64,000 nt of DNA from Streptomyces sp. NRRL B-24484 (GTDB taxonomy: Bacteria > Actinomycetota > Actinomycetes > Streptomycetales > Streptomycetaceae). The stretch spans positions 78,391 to 142,390 of the forward strand of contig NZ_JOAI01000015.1 in assembly GCF_000717715.1 (NCBI RefSeq), read 5' to 3'. Within the stretch, counting starts at the first letter, position 1; every line of letters starts with the position of its first letter. Under the pieces are notes generated by a model that was not told the origin of the DNA, did no database searches, and worked only from the letters and a program-made list of their open reading frames with translations. Both the position numbers and the translations under genes were made by a program. Positions 42,116 through 53,394 of the stretch are shown here, in pieces.

Positions 42116-43618
42116 TCAGCCCACCGGCCAGGTGTGCACGGGTTCGCCGGTGCGCATGTACTCCACGTACCTGCGGGTCATCGCGGCGATGGCGGCGGTG
42201 CGGTCCATGCCGAAGTGCTCGCGCAGCCGGTGCACGGTGGCGGCCTGCCAGGAGGCGCCGTTGGTGCGGCGCAGGCAGCGCTGCTCGATGACGCCGAGGT
42301 AGCGGTCGCGGTCGGCGGGTTCGATGCCCCACTCGTCGAGGCCCTGGTGGGCGAGCGGGAGCAGCTCGTTGAGCACGAGCTCGGTGACGGGGGTCGGGGC
42401 GGTGCCGCCGCGGCCGGCCCGTCCGTGCCGGGGCCAGTGCAGGACGGCGTCGATGCCGTGCCGGGCCGCGGTGTGGAAGTTCTCGTCGGCGCGTTCGAAG
42501 GGCAGCCTCGTCCAGACCGGCCGGGACTGTTCGGCGAGGACGCGGACCAGCCCGTAGTAGAAGGCGGCGTTGGCGAGGACGTCGGTGACGGTGGGGCCGG
42601 CCGGCAGGCAGCGGTTCTCCACCCGGAGGTGGGCGATGCCGTCGGCGACGTCGTACACCGGGCGGTTCCAGCGGTAGATGGTGCCGTTGTGGAGCCGCAT
42701 CTCCGCGAGTTTGGGGACGCCGCCGGAGGCGAGCACCTTGACCGGGTCCTCGTCGTCGCAGATCGGCAGCAGGGCCGGGAAGTAGCGGAGGTTCTCGGCG
42801 AACAGGTCCAGCGCGGAGTCGACCCAGCGCTCCCCGAACCAGGTGATGGGGCGCACGCCCTGTGCTTTGAGCTCCGCCGAACGGGTGTCACAGGCCTGTT
42901 GGAAGAGCACCGGGCGGGTCTCGCGCCACAGTTCGCGCCCGAACAGGAACGGCGAGTTGGCGCCGAGCGCGACCTGGCAGGCGGAGACCGCCTGGGCCGC
43001 GTTCCACACGGGTGCGAACTTCTCCGGTGTGACCTGCAGGTGGAGTTGGAGCGAGGTGGCCGCGGCCTCCGCGACCATCGAGACCGACTCGACGGCGAGG
43101 TGCTCGACGCCCTCGATGTCCAGCGCGATGTCCTCGCCGCGGGCGGCCAGGATCTGGTCGCTGAGCAGGCTGTAGCGGTTGACGTGGGACATGGCGTCCA
43201 GACCGGTGTGGTCCAGGTCGAGGGTCGGCAGGATCCCGACCATGACGATCCGGGCGCCGGCCTCGGCGGCCTGCCGGTCCGCGTAGCGCAGGCAGGTGTC
43301 GACCTCCTCGCGGAGCTCCTCCAGGACGTGCCCGCCGAGCCGCCGCGGGGCGACGTTGACCTCGATGTTGAAGCGGCCCAGCTCGGTCTGGAAGTCGGCC
43401 GAGGCGATCGACTCCAAGACCTGCGAGTTGCGCATGACCGGCATGCCCTGCTCGTCGGCCAGGTTGAGCTCGATCTCAAGGCCCATCATCGCTCTGGGGC
43501 GGTCGAAACGTCCCTCGCGCAGCATCCGCTCGAACACGTCCAGACAGGACTGGAGCTTGCGCCGGTACAGCTGCCGGTCGGACAGTTCAGCGCGAGTGGC
43601 CGCGACCTTCTCGCCCAT
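42116..43618 (-). CDS. Glutamate-cysteine ligase family protein (GCS2 type)
   Basis: A 500-residue ATP-dependent carboxylate-amine ligase of the GCS2/YbdK family. MMGLEIELNL supplies acidic metal ligands near residue 47; FNIEVNVAPRRL, HLQVTPEKF, LWRETRPVLFQQ and HNGTIYRWNRPVYD with HLRVENRCLPAGPT are conserved blocks. GGAGGAGGA lies upstream of ATG 43618. Actinomycetes use mycothiol rather than glutathione, so gamma-glutamylcysteine synthesis is only one possibility; ligation of glutamate to another amine is equally open. A palindrome TGACGGTCCGTCA lies about 100 bp upstream. Confidence 0.88.
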   Translation of the reverse strand: MGEKVAATRAELSDRQLYRRKLQSCLDVFERMLREGRFDRPRAMMGLEIELNLADEQGMPVMRNSQVLESIASADFQTELGRFNIEVNVAPRRLGGHVLEELREEVDTCLRYADRQAAEAGARIVMVGILPTLDLDHTGLDAMSHVNRYSLLSDQILAARGEDIALDIEGVEHLAVESVSMVAEAAATSLQLHLQVTPEKFAPVWNAAQAVSACQVALGANSPFLFGRELWRETRPVLFQQACDTRSAELKAQGVRPITWFGERWVDSALDLFAENLRYFPALLPICDDEDPVKVLASGGVPKLAEMRLHNGTIYRWNRPVYDVADGIAHLRVENRCLPAGPTVTDVLANAAFYYGLVRVLAEQSRPVWTRLPFERADENFHTAARHGIDAVLHWPRHGRAGRGGTAPTPVTELVLNELLPLAHQGLDEWGIEPADRDRYLGVIEQRCLRRTNGASWQAATVHRLREHFGMDRTAAIAAMTRRYVEYMRTGEPVHTWPVG

Positions 43619-43956
43619 GAGCGTCCTCCTCCCCTAGGTCGACCGTGCATGCATCATGCCCATCCGGAAGATCGATAGCCCGAGGTCCCGAACGCGCTGG
43701 CGAGGCTCGAAACTGACGGTCCGTCACTTCTGGTCGGACTTGCCGCCCCACACCGAACGTGATAAGAAGGTCACCCTGCGCACCTGTTCGAGTAGAATTC
43801 GCACTGCGCTCCCGGCCGGTTTCCCGCCGCACGACAACCTCGTGCACGCGTGGTTCCGTGCCCGCACCGCGATCATGCCCAACCGGACACGGCCAGGTCC
43901 CGCCACGCCGGTATGCCGCACTCGCACGCCGATCTCGCACAGAGAGGCGACCCGCC
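43619..43956. other. Intergenic region between the ligase and the 190-residue unknown protein
   Basis: 338 bp without a convincing gene. It carries the ligase ribosome-binding site (43622-43632 region, minus strand), the palindrome at 43714-43726 and a TAGAAT hexamer at 43793-43798 that could be a plus-strand -10 box, although no matching -35 was found. AT content is higher than in the surrounding genes. Open frames across it are unsupported. Confidence 0.6.
43714..43726. promoter_or_regulatory. Palindrome TGACGG-T-CCGTCA
   Basis: A perfect 13-bp inverted repeat in the gap between two divergent genes, about 95 bp from the ligase start. The size suits a TetR- or GntR-family operator. No regulator gene is adjacent. 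Confidence 0.4.
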
Positions 43957-44529
43957 ATGACTCTGCAGACCCCCCAGCCGCCGCCGAGCGCCCTGCGCGC
44001 CGTGCTGGCCGCCCTCGACGACGAGGGTGCGCTCAGCAAGCCCGCAGCCGCCGCCCTGCGCCATACCGCCGGTCCGCTGCTCCCCGCGCATCCGCTGGCC
44101 GTGTACGTGCTGGAGGGGCCCGCGCTGGGCACCGCGCGGCGCACCGGCTGGCGGTTCCTCATCAAGCAGGGCAGCGGCGGTGTCGTCGCGGCGGCGGAGG
44201 TGGCGGAGACGGCCGCGGGGCACACCTTCTCGCACTTCGCCGCCGGCCCCTACCTCGACTCCACCGTCCGGGCGCTGCGCCAGGCCTGGCAGCTGGCGCA
44301 GGGCTCGCGGACGATCCGGCTGCCCCGGCTGCTGACCATGCCGGGGCACTACGCCACGGCGCTGTGGCTGAACGGTTCTGCACCGGACGGCGGGGACGAC
44401 CTGCTGATCCCGCTCTCCCCCGCGCCGCTCGGGGTGACGGCCCACCGGATCTACCGGGCGGGCGAGTTGCTGGCCGCGCTGGAGCGTCCGCCGCTCGGCG
44501 GCGCGGCGATGCTGCTCAGCCAGGGCTGA
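43957..44529 (+). CDS. Conserved-looking hypothetical protein
   Basis: A 190-residue protein I do not recognise. It begins with a Pro-rich segment and a helix (SALRAVLAALDDEGALSKPAAAALRHTAG), followed by alternating strands (PLAVYVLEG, RRTGWRFLIKQG, VVAAAEV), an AGPYLDSTVRALRQAWQLAQG helix, and a C-terminal HRIYRAGELLAALERPP. It has no signal peptide or membrane helix. GAGAGG lies ten bases before ATG 43957. The upstream extension to 43759 is without signals. Codon usage is typical of its neighbours, so it is probably a real gene. Confidence 0.7.
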   Translation: MTLQTPQPPPSALRAVLAALDDEGALSKPAAAALRHTAGPLLPAHPLAVYVLEGPALGTARRTGWRFLIKQGSGGVVAAAEVAETAAGHTFSHFAAGPYLDSTVRALRQAWQLAQGSRTIRLPRLLTMPGHYATALWLNGSAPDGGDDLLIPLSPAPLGVTAHRIYRAGELLAALERPPLGGAAMLLSQG

Positions 44530-44914
44530 TCGCCGCCGGGCCGGGCCCGACGGTCCGGGCCCCCGCTGCGGCCGACCGGAGCGCGACCGCCGCAACCGCA
44601 CCACCGCATCACCCGGACGGGCCATCGGTCCTGACCTACCAGGGTCAGGAGACCGGTGGCCCGTCCGGCCGTTCCGGCGCCGGTCGGCCGCCTGAACGGG
44701 TGATCTCCGACGACGGGTTGTGGCTCATGTCACAAAAAGGCTGCGGGAAGGACCCGGGATGCCGACACTGGGAACCAGCGGATGTGGGGGCTTGTCCTAC
44801 CCACCGGAGCGCCGGTTCACACCTGGGCCGGCGAGGATGATCCGCCGGCAGGGCGGCGCGCCACGGGGGTGCCGTACGGCGGGGCAGGATCCGAGCGAAG
44901 CGAGGGTACGAGCT
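44530..44914. other. Intergenic region before the DUF5999 gene
   Basis: 385 bp with no convincing gene. It holds a 7-bp-stem hairpin GGGCCCG-ACGGTC-CGGGCCC (44543-44562), a possible terminator for the upstream gene, and a CRP-like TGTGG-N6-TCACA site at 44719-44734. The remaining sequence up to the ribosome-binding site shows no clear promoter boxes. Confidence 0.6.
44719..44734. promoter_or_regulatory. CRP-like site TGTGG-CTCATG-TCACA
   Basis: Matches the CRP consensus TGTGA-N6-TCACA at nine of ten half-site positions; outer bases T and A extend the symmetry. About 180 bp upstream of the DUF5999 start. Confidence 0.4.
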
Positions 44915-45106
44915 ATGTGCCAGCACCGTCCTGAGTGTCCTTCGGCCGAGTCGGCCGACCGCGAGGCCGCCGAACCGGTGGCCCGCCACCCCGAGCAGGG
45001 CTGGAGCCTGCTCTGCAACGGCGTCCTGCTCTTCGAGGACACCGGTGAACTGCTGCCCGACGGCAGGGTGATCGCCCCGCGGCGCCCGCTCGCCGTAGCG
45101 GCCTGA
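44915..45106 (+). CDS. DUF5999 family small protein
   Basis: A 63-residue DUF5999 protein: MCQHRPECPSAESADREAA, then HPEQGWSLLCNGVLLFEDTGELLPDGRVIAPRRPL. Cys2, His4, Cys8 and the later Cys could form a metal site. The family is confined to actinomycetes, highly conserved and uncharacterised. A GAGGG sequence about ten bases before ATG 44915 is the only ribosome-binding candidate. The long intergenic region with a CRP-like site suggests its own regulated promoter. Confidence 0.88.
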   Translation: MCQHRPECPSAESADREAAEPVARHPEQGWSLLCNGVLLFEDTGELLPDGRVIAPRRPLAVAA

Positions 45107-45212
45107 CCGGACCGCACCACCCCGGACCACACCCACACCGGACCACCCCGGACCACCCCGGCGGCGTACGGCCGCCGCCCGCGCACGACCACCGCGGCCG
45201 GGCCGGAACGCC

Positions 45213-45250
45213 GCGAGGGCCCCGGAGGAAGCATCCTCCGGGGCCCTCGC
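45213..45250. terminator. Bidirectional terminator between DUF5999 and gcvP
   Basis: Perfect 17-bp stem (45213-45229 with 45234-45250), loop AGCA, between convergent genes. Confidence 0.85.
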
Positions 45251-45264
45251 CGTCCGCTACGGGA

Positions 45265-48138
<2,874 letters not shown>

Positions 48139-48228
48139 GGGGGTCGAGGCCTCCTGGTCACGGACCGGCGGGGGTACGCACGCCGGTCGGCCGCCGTGGG
48201 GAGCCGGAGACGTACGAACCCGTCAGGC

Positions 48229-48462
48229 CTCCCCCTCTGTCATCGGTACCTGAGAGCTTCGCCGCCCCGACGCCCGAGGGCATCTCGTCGGCTTGCACCG
48301 TCGGTGAGGGTGGTGCCGACGGCTCCTGTGCCGGCGGTCCTGCCCTGCTTTCCAGAGTGACCTGGCCCACGCGGTACGGGTGCCTGAGAGATTCCGGGGA
48401 GGAGTTGCTCCTTCGGCGCCCCTGCCCCAGCTCAGCGGGGTCGGGGACTCTCCCGCGCGGGC
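48229..48462 (-). ncRNA. Tandem glycine riboswitch in the gcvP leader
   Basis: On the minus strand two glycine-aptamer signatures occur in order: the first from about 48462 with GCGGGAGAGTCCC, CCGAAGGAGCAACTCC, AATCTCTCAGGCACC and CACTCTGGA; the second ends with AAGCTCTCAGGTACCG and ATGACAGAGGGGGAG at 48229. The gcvP start is 91 bp further. Such elements raise glycine-cleavage expression when glycine is abundant. Confidence 0.9.
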
Positions 48463-48731
48463 TCGGCGGTCGCCGCCCAGGGTACCAGCGGGACCACCGG
48501 GAATGACGGGCGCTGTGACCGGCGTCCCACTGCCGGACGGGCGGTCCTCGGCACCCGTCCGGGTGCGCGCCGGTCGCGGCCCTCCCCCGGACGGCCGATC
48601 ACCGGCCCGGACGGCCGCTCCCGGCTCGCCGGTGACCGGTCCATGGCGTTCTGTGTAGATGGCGTCTGGCCAGCTCCTCCAGCCGTCCCGACCTCCGCGT
48701 ACACACAGGAGCAGTAGCACTGGAGGACAGC
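48463..48731. other. Promoter region between the gcvP riboswitch and the PRC-barrel gene
   Basis: About 270 bp of divergent upstream sequence. It must contain the gcvP promoter (minus strand) and that of the PRC-barrel gene, but no pair of clear -35/-10 boxes could be picked by eye. The ribosome-binding site GGAGGA of the latter is at 48722-48727. Confidence 0.5.
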
Positions 48732-50033
48732 GTGCAGACCGATATCGATCCGCGAGACCTCATCGGGCACAAGGCGGTCGACCGGAACGGTGAGAAGATC
48801 GGCACGGTCGACGAGGTGTATCTCGACGACGCGACCGGTGAGCCCGAGTGGGCCGCCGTCCGTACCGGGATCTTCGGCCGGGACGCCTTCGTCCCGCTGA
48901 CCACCAGCGAGTTCTCGGGCGAGGAGCTGAAGGTCCCCTACGACAAGTCGCTGGTGAAGGAGTCACCCGACTTCGGGGTGGGCCAGCACCTCTCACCCGC
49001 CCAGGAGTTGCAGCTCTACCGCTACTACGGACTGGACGTCTCCGGCGGCGCCCGGCCGGGCCCGGAGGCCGCCCCGCAGTCGGCCGGGCGTACCGGCGAC
49101 GCCGAGTTCGGCACGGTCGCGCGCACGGCTGCCGGGCAGCCCGCCGCGAACGGCAGGCCGGCGACGGACGGGCGGACGGCGGACGGGCGGGGCCGGACGG
49201 ACCACGCCGACGGGCAGCACGGCGGGGCGCGCCACGACGGGCCCCGGCAGGACGGCTCCCGGCAGGACAGCTCCGAGAACACCATGCAGCTCCCGGTGGT
49301 GCCGGCCGGCGGCGCCGTCCGCCCGCTCGCGGCACCGACCGCCGCGCACCGGCCCGAGCGGCAGCAGGGCGGCGAGGCCTCGGCGCACGGGCCGGTCGAG
49401 ATCGTCTGCCGCGAGGAGCGGCTGGACATCAGCACGGAGTGGCACGTGCTGGGCACCGCCCGGTTGCGCAAGTACGTCACCTCGGAGGCGGTGGAGCGCC
49501 GGGTGCCGGTGGTCCGCGAGCGGGTGCGGGTGGAGCGGGTGCCGGTGAGCGACGCCGAGCGGGCGGCGCTGAGCGACCAGGAGATCGCCGAGGCGGTCGA
49601 GGAGGTGACCCTGCGCGAGGAGCGGCCGGTGGTGCGCAAGTACCTGGCGCCGGTCGAGCGGGTGCGCCTGGTCGTCGAGCGGTACACCGAGGAGGAGCTC
49701 GTCCGCGAGGAACTGCGGCGCGAGCAGGTCGAGGTGCACGACGAGACCGGGCGTCGGCCGTTCGGTCCCCAGCCGGCCGACCGCGCGAGCGCCCCGGCCG
49801 GGCACGCACCGGCGAACGGCCGGCCCGCGCACGGGCAGCCGGCCGACGGACAGCCCGCGCAGCCTTCTCAGCCCGCCCGGCCCGCCCAGCCATCTCAGCC
49901 TTCTCAGCCCGCCCAGGGTCAGCCGGCACATGGTCAGCCGGCGCCGCACGCGTCGGGCCCGACGCCCGTCCAGGTCGCCGCACGGGCGGCCGCGGCGCAG
50001 CCGCCCCGGCCGGAGCCGCTGCGCCCGGTCTGA
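48732..50033 (+). CDS. PRC-barrel and DUF2382 domain protein
   Basis: A 433-residue protein. The N-terminal PRC-barrel (residues 8-85: DLIGHKAVDRNGEKIGTVDEVY, GRDAFVPL) is followed by a disordered Asp/Gly/Arg-rich linker, the DUF2382 domain (about 215-335: EERLDISTEWHVLGTARLRKYVTSEAVERRVPV and VEEVTLREERPVV) and a low-complexity Gln/Pro/Ala tail built of short QPAQPSQPA-type repeats. The domain pair is common in actinobacteria and Deinococcus and is often tied to stress tolerance, but its activity is unknown. GGAGGA precedes GTG 48732. Confidence 0.88.
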   Translation: MQTDIDPRDLIGHKAVDRNGEKIGTVDEVYLDDATGEPEWAAVRTGIFGRDAFVPLTTSEFSGEELKVPYDKSLVKESPDFGVGQHLSPAQELQLYRYYGLDVSGGARPGPEAAPQSAGRTGDAEFGTVARTAAGQPAANGRPATDGRTADGRGRTDHADGQHGGARHDGPRQDGSRQDSSENTMQLPVVPAGGAVRPLAAPTAAHRPERQQGGEASAHGPVEIVCREERLDISTEWHVLGTARLRKYVTSEAVERRVPVVRERVRVERVPVSDAERAALSDQEIAEAVEEVTLREERPVVRKYLAPVERVRLVVERYTEEELVREELRREQVEVHDETGRRPFGPQPADRASAPAGHAPANGRPAHGQPADGQPAQPSQPARPAQPSQPSQPAQGQPAHGQPAPHASGPTPVQVAARAAAAQPPRPEPLRPV

Positions 50034-50057
50034 TCCTCCGACAGCCGGTCTCCCCCG

Positions 50058-50087
50058 GGTCCCGGTCCGCTGCGGCGGGCCGGGACC
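50058..50087 (+). terminator. Hairpin after the PRC-barrel gene
   Basis: GGTCCCGG (50058-50065) pairs with CCGGGACC (50080-50087) around a CCGC/GCGG inner stem, 24 bp past the stop. Confidence 0.6.
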
Positions 50088-50118
50088 TGCGCTTTGCCAA
50101 AGATTCACCGATCGATAT

Positions 50119-50156
50119 TTGACAGACTGAAGTATCGACCTGCATCGTTACTTCAG
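50119..50156 (+). promoter_or_regulatory. Promoter and long palindromic operator of the 50.2-kb MFS gene
   Basis: TTGACA at 50119-50124 is followed by CTGAAGTA (50127-50134) and its exact reverse complement TACTTCAG (50149-50156), separated by 14 bp that include inner CGA and TCG. The palindrome occupies the space from just after the -35 to the expected transcription start. Another CTGAAG half-site lies at 50176-50181. Confidence 0.6.
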
Positions 50157-50223
50157 TTCATTCACTATCGCTTGCCTGAAGCAGTGACCGGCTTCCGGCG
50201 TCCCGAACGGGAGGAAACCCACC

Positions 50224-51708
50224 GTGAGTGAGGCCCCACAGCCCGCCGCCACGGACGAGAAGCCGAGCAGTGCGCGGGTGCTCCCCGCGCTCGTGCTGGC
50301 CATGCTGGCGTTCAGCGTGGTGCAGACCGCGGTCGTGCCGATCCTTCCGTCACTCGCCAAGGAGCTGGACGTCTCCGGCTCCAGCATCACCTGGCTGATG
50401 ACCGCCAACCTGCTCTCCGCGGCCGTGCTCACGCCGCTGCTCGGCCGGTTCGGTGACCTCCGCGGCCGCAAGCCGATGCTGCTGGTCTCGCTCGCCGGCC
50501 TGGTCGCCGGTTCCGCCCTCGCGGTCGGCACCCACTCCTTCACCTGGCTGGTCGTCGCCCGCGTGCTGCAGGGCGCCGGCGGTGGCGTGCTGCCGCTCGC
50601 GATCAGCATCGTCCGCGACGAGCTGCCCAAGGCCAAGGTCACCGGCGGCGTCGCCGCCATCAGCGCCTCCATGGGCGTCGGCAGCGGCCTCGGCCTGGTC
50701 GCCACCGGCCTGCTGCTGGAGCACTGGAGCTACAAGTCGATCTTCTGGATGGGCCTGGCCTTCGGCATCGTCGCCGTCGCGCTGGTCGCGATCCGCGTCC
50801 CCAAGGACCCGGTCGTCGACAAGGAGGGCGGCGCCGACCCGCTCGGCGCGCTCACCCTGGCCGGCTGGCTCTCCGCCCTGCTGGTCGCCGTCAGCCAGGG
50901 CAACCACTGGGGCTGGACCTCCAACCGCACCCTCGGCCTGTTCGCCGTCGCCGCCGTGGTCGCCCTCGTCTGGATCCTCATCGAGGTCAAGGTCAGCCAC
51001 CCGCTGGTCGACATGAAGATGATGTCCCGCCCGGCCGTCGCCTTCACCAACATCTCCGGCCTGCTCATGGGCTTCGGGATGTACGGCTCCTTCATGGTCA
51101 TCAGCAACTTCGCGCAGACCCCGGAGAAGCTCGCCCACTACGGCTTCACCGCCACCGTGCTGCACGCCGGCATCATGCTGCTGCCGTCCGCGCTCGGCTC
51201 GATGGTGGCCGCCCCGCTCGGCGCCCTCATGATCGCCCGCCGCGGCCCGCGCCTGCCGCTCGTCGCCGGCGGCCTGCTCGGCGCCGTCGCCATGGCCTAC
51301 CTCGCCGTCCGGCACAGCCACGAGATCGACATCTACCTCGCCTCCGCCGTCTTCGGCCTCGGCGTCGGCCTCGCCTACGCCGCCATGCCCGCCTACATCA
51401 ACGGCGCCGTGCCAGCCGAGCAGAGCGGCATCGCCAACGGCATGAACGCGGTGCTGCGCACCGTCGGCGGCGCCGTGGGCACCGCCGTCATGGCGGCGAT
51501 CCTCACCGGCGACACCATGAAGCTGCCGATCCCGATCGCGCTGCCGACGCTGACCGCCTACGAGCACGCCTACTGGACGGCCGCCGTGATGTGCGTGGTC
51601 GCCGGCCTGGTGCCGTTCGCCATCCGCCGGATCAAGGCCGCCGACCTCCCGGCCGCCCCGGCCGAGGCCACCTCCTCCAGCCCCGAGCTGGTCAAGACCG
51701 ACGCCTGA
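50224..51708 (+). CDS. MFS transporter, DHA2-like (14 TM)
   Basis: A 494-residue exporter related to the one at 9.3-10.8 kb. Motifs: VVPILPSLAKELDVSGSSITW in helix 1, motif A GRFGDLRGRKPML, RVLQGAGGGVLPLAISIVRDELP and a MGVGSGLGLVATGLLLE antiporter segment. GGAGGA lies nine bases before GTG 50224. A 30-bp palindrome covers its promoter, so it is under tight control of an unlinked regulator. Two terminators follow. Confidence 0.9.
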   Translation: MSEAPQPAATDEKPSSARVLPALVLAMLAFSVVQTAVVPILPSLAKELDVSGSSITWLMTANLLSAAVLTPLLGRFGDLRGRKPMLLVSLAGLVAGSALAVGTHSFTWLVVARVLQGAGGGVLPLAISIVRDELPKAKVTGGVAAISASMGVGSGLGLVATGLLLEHWSYKSIFWMGLAFGIVAVALVAIRVPKDPVVDKEGGADPLGALTLAGWLSALLVAVSQGNHWGWTSNRTLGLFAVAAVVALVWILIEVKVSHPLVDMKMMSRPAVAFTNISGLLMGFGMYGSFMVISNFAQTPEKLAHYGFTATVLHAGIMLLPSALGSMVAAPLGALMIARRGPRLPLVAGGLLGAVAMAYLAVRHSHEIDIYLASAVFGLGVGLAYAAMPAYINGAVPAEQSGIANGMNAVLRTVGGAVGTAVMAAILTGDTMKLPIPIALPTLTAYEHAYWTAAVMCVVAGLVPFAIRRIKAADLPAAPAEATSSSPELVKTDA

Positions 51709-51718
51709 CGAGGCGTCT

Positions 51719-51747
51719 CCCTCGCGCCAGGGGACGAGGCGCGAGGG
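51719..51747 (+). terminator. Terminator directly after the MFS gene
   Basis: CCCTCGCGCC (51719-51728) pairs with GGCGCGAGGG (51738-51747); 9-nt loop. Confidence 0.7.
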
Positions 51748-51803
51748 GGCCGGGCCCCCGTGGACGGGTGTGGGCATGCGACCACGGACACGGCCCGGCC
51801 CGC

Positions 51804-51840
51804 CGAGCGGCCCCGCACTGGGACGGTGCGGGGCCGCTCG
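51804..51840. terminator. Second, bidirectional terminator before dinB
   Basis: Perfect 15-bp stem (51804-51818 with 51826-51840) and a 7-nt loop, between the convergent MFS and dinB genes. Confidence 0.75.
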
Positions 51841-51939
51841 CCATGTCCGGGGAGGCTCCCGGCGCCGCGGCCCGCTCGGACCTCGGCACAGGACCCCCGT
51901 CTGCCACGCGGACGCCGCCACACGTCCTCTGCCGACCGC

Positions 51940-53394
51940 TCAGACCCGGCGCAGCGGCAGCGGGTCGGCCGGCTCCAGGTCCGGGTCGTCGACGGCGAAG
52001 GTCCGCACCCGGCCGGGCGGACCGTACGGCGTCTCGAAGCGCACGGTGACCCGGCCCACACCGCTGCCCTGCACCCAGCCCGGGCCGTGCTCGGCGTGGT
52101 GGACGTCCTGCCCGGGCAGCCAGCGGCGCAGCACCGACGGCGGCTCCGCCGGCGCCCGCCCGCCCGGAGCCGTACCGGGGGCATCCGCTCCCCCGGCCCC
52201 CGCAGCCCCCGCCGACGCCTCCGCAGGCACCTCCGCCGACTCCTCCGTCCCGGCCCCGGTCCCGGCGGCCTGGGCGGTCTGCGCCTCCGCGGCCTGGGCG
52301 GCCTGGGCGAAGAGGTCCTCCTGGGTGTAGTCGGCCAGCTGGGACACGCCCACACCGAGCAGCCGCACCCCGCCGGTGGTGTCCACCTGCAGGGCGAGCC
52401 GGCGGGCCGTCTCCGCGATCACCGTCTCGTCGTCGGTGGGCGCGCGCAGCGTCTCGGAGCGGGTCAGGGTGGAGAAGTCGAAGCGGCGCACCTTCAGCAC
52501 CACCGTGCGGCCGGACCGGCCGGCCGCCCGCAGCCGCCCGACGCAGCGCGCGGTGAGCTGGTCGATCTCGTGCAGGATGCGGTCGCGGTCCGCGAGGTCG
52601 ACCTCGAAGGTGTCCTCGACCGACACCGATTTGGCGTCCCGGTCGGGCACCACGGCCCGCTCGTCGTGGCCGACGGCCATCATGTGGATGCCGGTGCCGT
52701 GCGCCCGCCCGAGCAGCTGGACGAGTTCGCCCTCGCCGGCGTCCGCGAGGTCGGCCACGGTGGTCAGGCCCGCGCGGCGCAGCGTCTGTTCGGTGGCCGG
52801 GCCGATGCCGGGCAGCGCCCGCACCGGCATCGGGCTGAGCACGGCCCGCTCCGAGCCGATCTCCACCAGGACGAGGCCGTCCGGCTTCGCCTGCTCGGAG
52901 GCGATCTTCGCCATGAGCTTGGAGCCGGCGGCGCCGACCGAGGCGGTGAGGCCTGTCCGTTCGAGGATGTCGGCGCGCAGGTCCTCGGCGACGGCGAGCA
53001 CCAGCTGCGCACCGGTCTGCGGGCCGGCATCGGCGAGGGCGGGGCCGTACGGGCCGGCCTCCAGGTCGACGAAGGCCTCGTCGAGGCTCAGCGGCTCGAC
53101 CAGCGGGGAGCGTTCGCGGAGCAGGGCCATGACGATGTCGCTGCTCTGGCGGTAGGCGGCGAAGCGGCCGGACAGGAAGGCGGCGTTCGGGCAGAGCCGG
53201 CGGGCCTGGGCCATCGGCATGGCCGAGTGGACGCCGAACCTGCGGGCCTCGTAGGAGGCGGTGGAGACGACGCCGCGGCCGCCGAGGCCGCCGACCACCA
53301 CGGGTTTGCCGCGCAGGCTCGGCTTGGCCGCCTGCTCCACCGCGGCGAAGAAGGCGTCCATGTCGAGGTGGATGATGCTCGGCACAGTCCGCAC
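51940..53394 (-). CDS. dinB: DNA polymerase IV with C-terminal extension
   Basis: A Y-family translesion polymerase of about 484 residues. Catalytic carboxylates are in HLDMDAFFAAVE and SLDEAFVDLE; GIGPATEQTLRRAG is the thumb helix-hairpin-helix; the little-finger domain ends near QLADYTQEDLF. After an Ala-rich linker comes WLPGQDVHHAEHGPGWVQGSGVGRVTVRFETPYGPPGRVRTF, a small beta-rich domain resembling the Tudor-like tail of UvrD/PcrA helicases. It lacks a clear PCNA-type clamp motif beyond the QxxLF-like QEDLF. GTG 53394 is a best guess; GTG 53385 is equally possible. The gene closes a minus-strand cluster. Confidence 0.92.
   Translation of the reverse strand: MRTVPSIIHLDMDAFFAAVEQAAKPSLRGKPVVVGGLGGRGVVSTASYEARRFGVHSAMPMAQARRLCPNAAFLSGRFAAYRQSSDIVMALLRERSPLVEPLSLDEAFVDLEAGPYGPALADAGPQTGAQLVLAVAEDLRADILERTGLTASVGAAGSKLMAKIASEQAKPDGLVLVEIGSERAVLSPMPVRALPGIGPATEQTLRRAGLTTVADLADAGEGELVQLLGRAHGTGIHMMAVGHDERAVVPDRDAKSVSVEDTFEVDLADRDRILHEIDQLTARCVGRLRAAGRSGRTVVLKVRRFDFSTLTRSETLRAPTDDETVIAETARRLALQVDTTGGVRLLGVGVSQLADYTQEDLFAQAAQAAEAQTAQAAGTGAGTEESAEVPAEASAGAAGAGGADAPGTAPGGRAPAEPPSVLRRWLPGQDVHHAEHGPGWVQGSGVGRVTVRFETPYGPPGRVRTFAVDDPDLEPADPLPLRRV

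Noticed and set aside
43656..44840. 394-codon plus-strand open frame through the ligase upstream region and past the 190-residue gene
   Set aside because: It is out of frame with the better-supported gene at 43957, crosses intergenic sequence and is Arg/Pro-rich.
45110..45165. Short CCGGACCACCCCGG-type tandem repeats as a CRISPR or regulatory array
   Set aside because: Units are irregular, only about 9-14 bp, with no spacers; this is simple-sequence slippage before a terminator.
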